This document shows, one piece after another, positions 6,631 through 6,865 of a stretch of DNA of 6,865 bases; the stretch's first letter is position 1, and each line of letters opens with the position of its first letter. Made by a program: the position numbers and the translations under genes. Under the pieces are notes generated by a model, which was given only the letters and a program-made list of their open reading frames with translations, did not search any database and was not told where the DNA came from. Source of the stretch: MGBC120314 sp964403785. GTDB taxonomy: Bacteria; Bacillota; Clostridia; Lachnospirales; Lachnospiraceae. The DNA lies in NCBI GenBank assembly GCA_964403785.1, contig CAYOHM010000090.1:1-6865 (forward strand), in the 5' to 3' direction.

Positions 6631-6646
6631 GGGGCGGTTTGTAGGT

Positions 6647-6676
6647 GCGATTTTAAGGCAATTGCCTTAAAATCGC
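6647..6676. repeat. 30-bp perfect palindrome, core of a 66-bp imperfect inverted repeat
   Basis: The arm GCGATTTTAAGGCAA is followed directly by its exact reverse complement, with the centre between 6661 and 6662. The symmetry continues imperfectly outward to 6629-6694: 12 of the 18 outer positions on each side are complementary, including AAGGG/CCCTT at the ends, and G-U pairs would add more in RNA. It fills the space between the stop of the coiled-coil gene and the -35 box. No run of U follows the core on either strand, so it is not a textbook intrinsic terminator. It could be a terminator of weaker type, a protein-binding site, or a copy of a dispersed palindromic repeat. Confidence 0.85.
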
Positions 6677-6692
6677 GTCCACAACCCCTCCC

Positions 6693-6865
6693 TTATGACA
6701 AGCTTTCCAACTCCTTTATGCGTTGTAGAGCTGCCTCTAGTTGCAATTGCTTCTCGTCCAATTGTGATTTCTGCTCGTTTATTGTTGACTTTTGCTCGTC
6801 TATCGTTTCCTGCTTTTCGTCCAACTGTGACTTCTGCTCGTTTATCATCGACTGCTTCTCGTCCA
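6693..6865 (-). CDS. C-terminal end of a heptad-repeat coiled-coil protein (partial, 5' end missing)
   Basis: I translated this by hand; the frame is open from the right edge to a TAA at 6695-6693 and yields 56 residues, the C-terminus of a longer protein. The sequence is a chain of seven-residue units such as NEQKSQL, DEKQETI, DEQKSTI, NEQKSQL and DEKQLQL, each ending in a hydrophobic residue, then EAALQRI and a short charged end. This is a very regular parallel-type coiled coil, encoded by 21-bp DNA repeats. Nothing catalytic is visible. Similar glutamine/lysine/glutamate heptad tails occur, from memory, at the ends of some Clostridia proteins, including Rpn/PD-(D/E)XK transposase-like nucleases, but the tail alone cannot identify the protein. 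It is separated from the polysaccharide operon by the palindrome and a promoter, so it is probably a different transcription unit. Confidence 0.75.
   Translation of the reverse strand, partial: DEKQSMINEQKSQLDEKQETIDEQKSTINEQKSQLDEKQLQLEAALQRIKELESLS
6713..6865 (-). repeat. Tandem 21-bp units encoding coiled-coil heptads
   Basis: About seven units of 21 bp, each coding for a heptad of the pattern (D/N)E(K/Q)(Q/K)xx then I or L. The block NEQKSQLDEKQ occurs twice, 63 bp apart, with only synonymous differences such as CAG/CAA and TTG kept, which points to internal duplication followed by drift. The array continues past the right edge. Confidence 0.7.

Noticed and set aside
6647..6676. Palindrome as a classical Rho-independent terminator
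   Set aside because: Neither strand has a U-run directly after the stem, and the loop is at most the central four bases. I kept it as an inverted repeat of unknown function.
6713..6865. Short tandem units as a CRISPR array
   Set aside because: Units are 21 bp, contiguous, have no spacers and keep one open reading frame that translates to coiled-coil heptads.

Overview
The window reads as part of a surface-polysaccharide (capsule, exopolysaccharide or glycan) locus from a low-to-moderate-GC Gram-positive bacterium. A gut Clostridia/Lachnospiraceae-type organism is my best guess. The reasons are consensus AGGAG ribosome-binding sites, a near-consensus sigma-A promoter, a Wzz-like protein carrying a Gram-positive-style cytoplasmic BY-kinase-like tail, and proteins that resemble those I remember from Lachnospiraceae. 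No taxonomic marker gene is present, so this assignment is an inference.

All genes lie on the minus strand, so the operon reads from right to left. At the right edge (6693-6865) is the C-terminal end of a protein made of near-perfect heptad repeats, a coiled coil. Its stop codon is followed by a 30-bp perfect palindrome (6647-6676) inside a longer imperfect inverted repeat (6629-6694). Next comes a strong promoter (TTGACA, 17-nt spacer, CATAAT; 6602-6630), then five tightly spaced genes. These are (1) a 695-residue polytopic O-antigen ligase/polymerase-like protein with a fused C-terminal soluble domain (4467-6554); (2) a Wzz-like polysaccharide co-polymerase with a degenerate, P-loop-less BY-kinase-like tail (2906-4453); (3) a DegT/DnrJ/EryC1/StrS sugar aminotransferase of PglE-like type (1553-2857); (4) a small PglC-like phosphoglycosyl transferase (884-1552); and (5) the first 293 codons of a fold-type III PLP enzyme of the DapDC/ODC family (1-881), cut by the left edge. 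The gaps are 13, 48, 0 and 2 nt, which suggests one transcript with translational coupling.

A plausible joint pathway is this. The aminotransferase makes a UDP-4-amino-sugar, of bacillosamine or related type. The phosphoglycosyl transferase puts the finished sugar phosphate on undecaprenyl phosphate to start a repeat unit. The polymerase/ligase-like protein joins the units outside the membrane, and the Wzz-like protein sets chain length. The PLP enzyme may supply an amino acid-derived amine or a processed amino acid to decorate the glycan. The 4,6-dehydratase, acetyltransferase, other glycosyltransferases and flippase that such a pathway needs are not in the window and may lie beyond the left edge.

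Base composition changes along the operon. Hand-counted lines give roughly 45-50% GC in the polymerase gene, about 40-53% in the aminotransferase gene, and about 32-42% in the PLP-enzyme gene. This fits a conserved export/assembly end joined to a more exchangeable sugar-specific end. The least ordinary features are the kinase-like tail that has lost its nucleotide-binding loop, the soluble domain fused to the polymerase, the EPGM variant in the PLP enzyme, and the palindrome next to the promoter.
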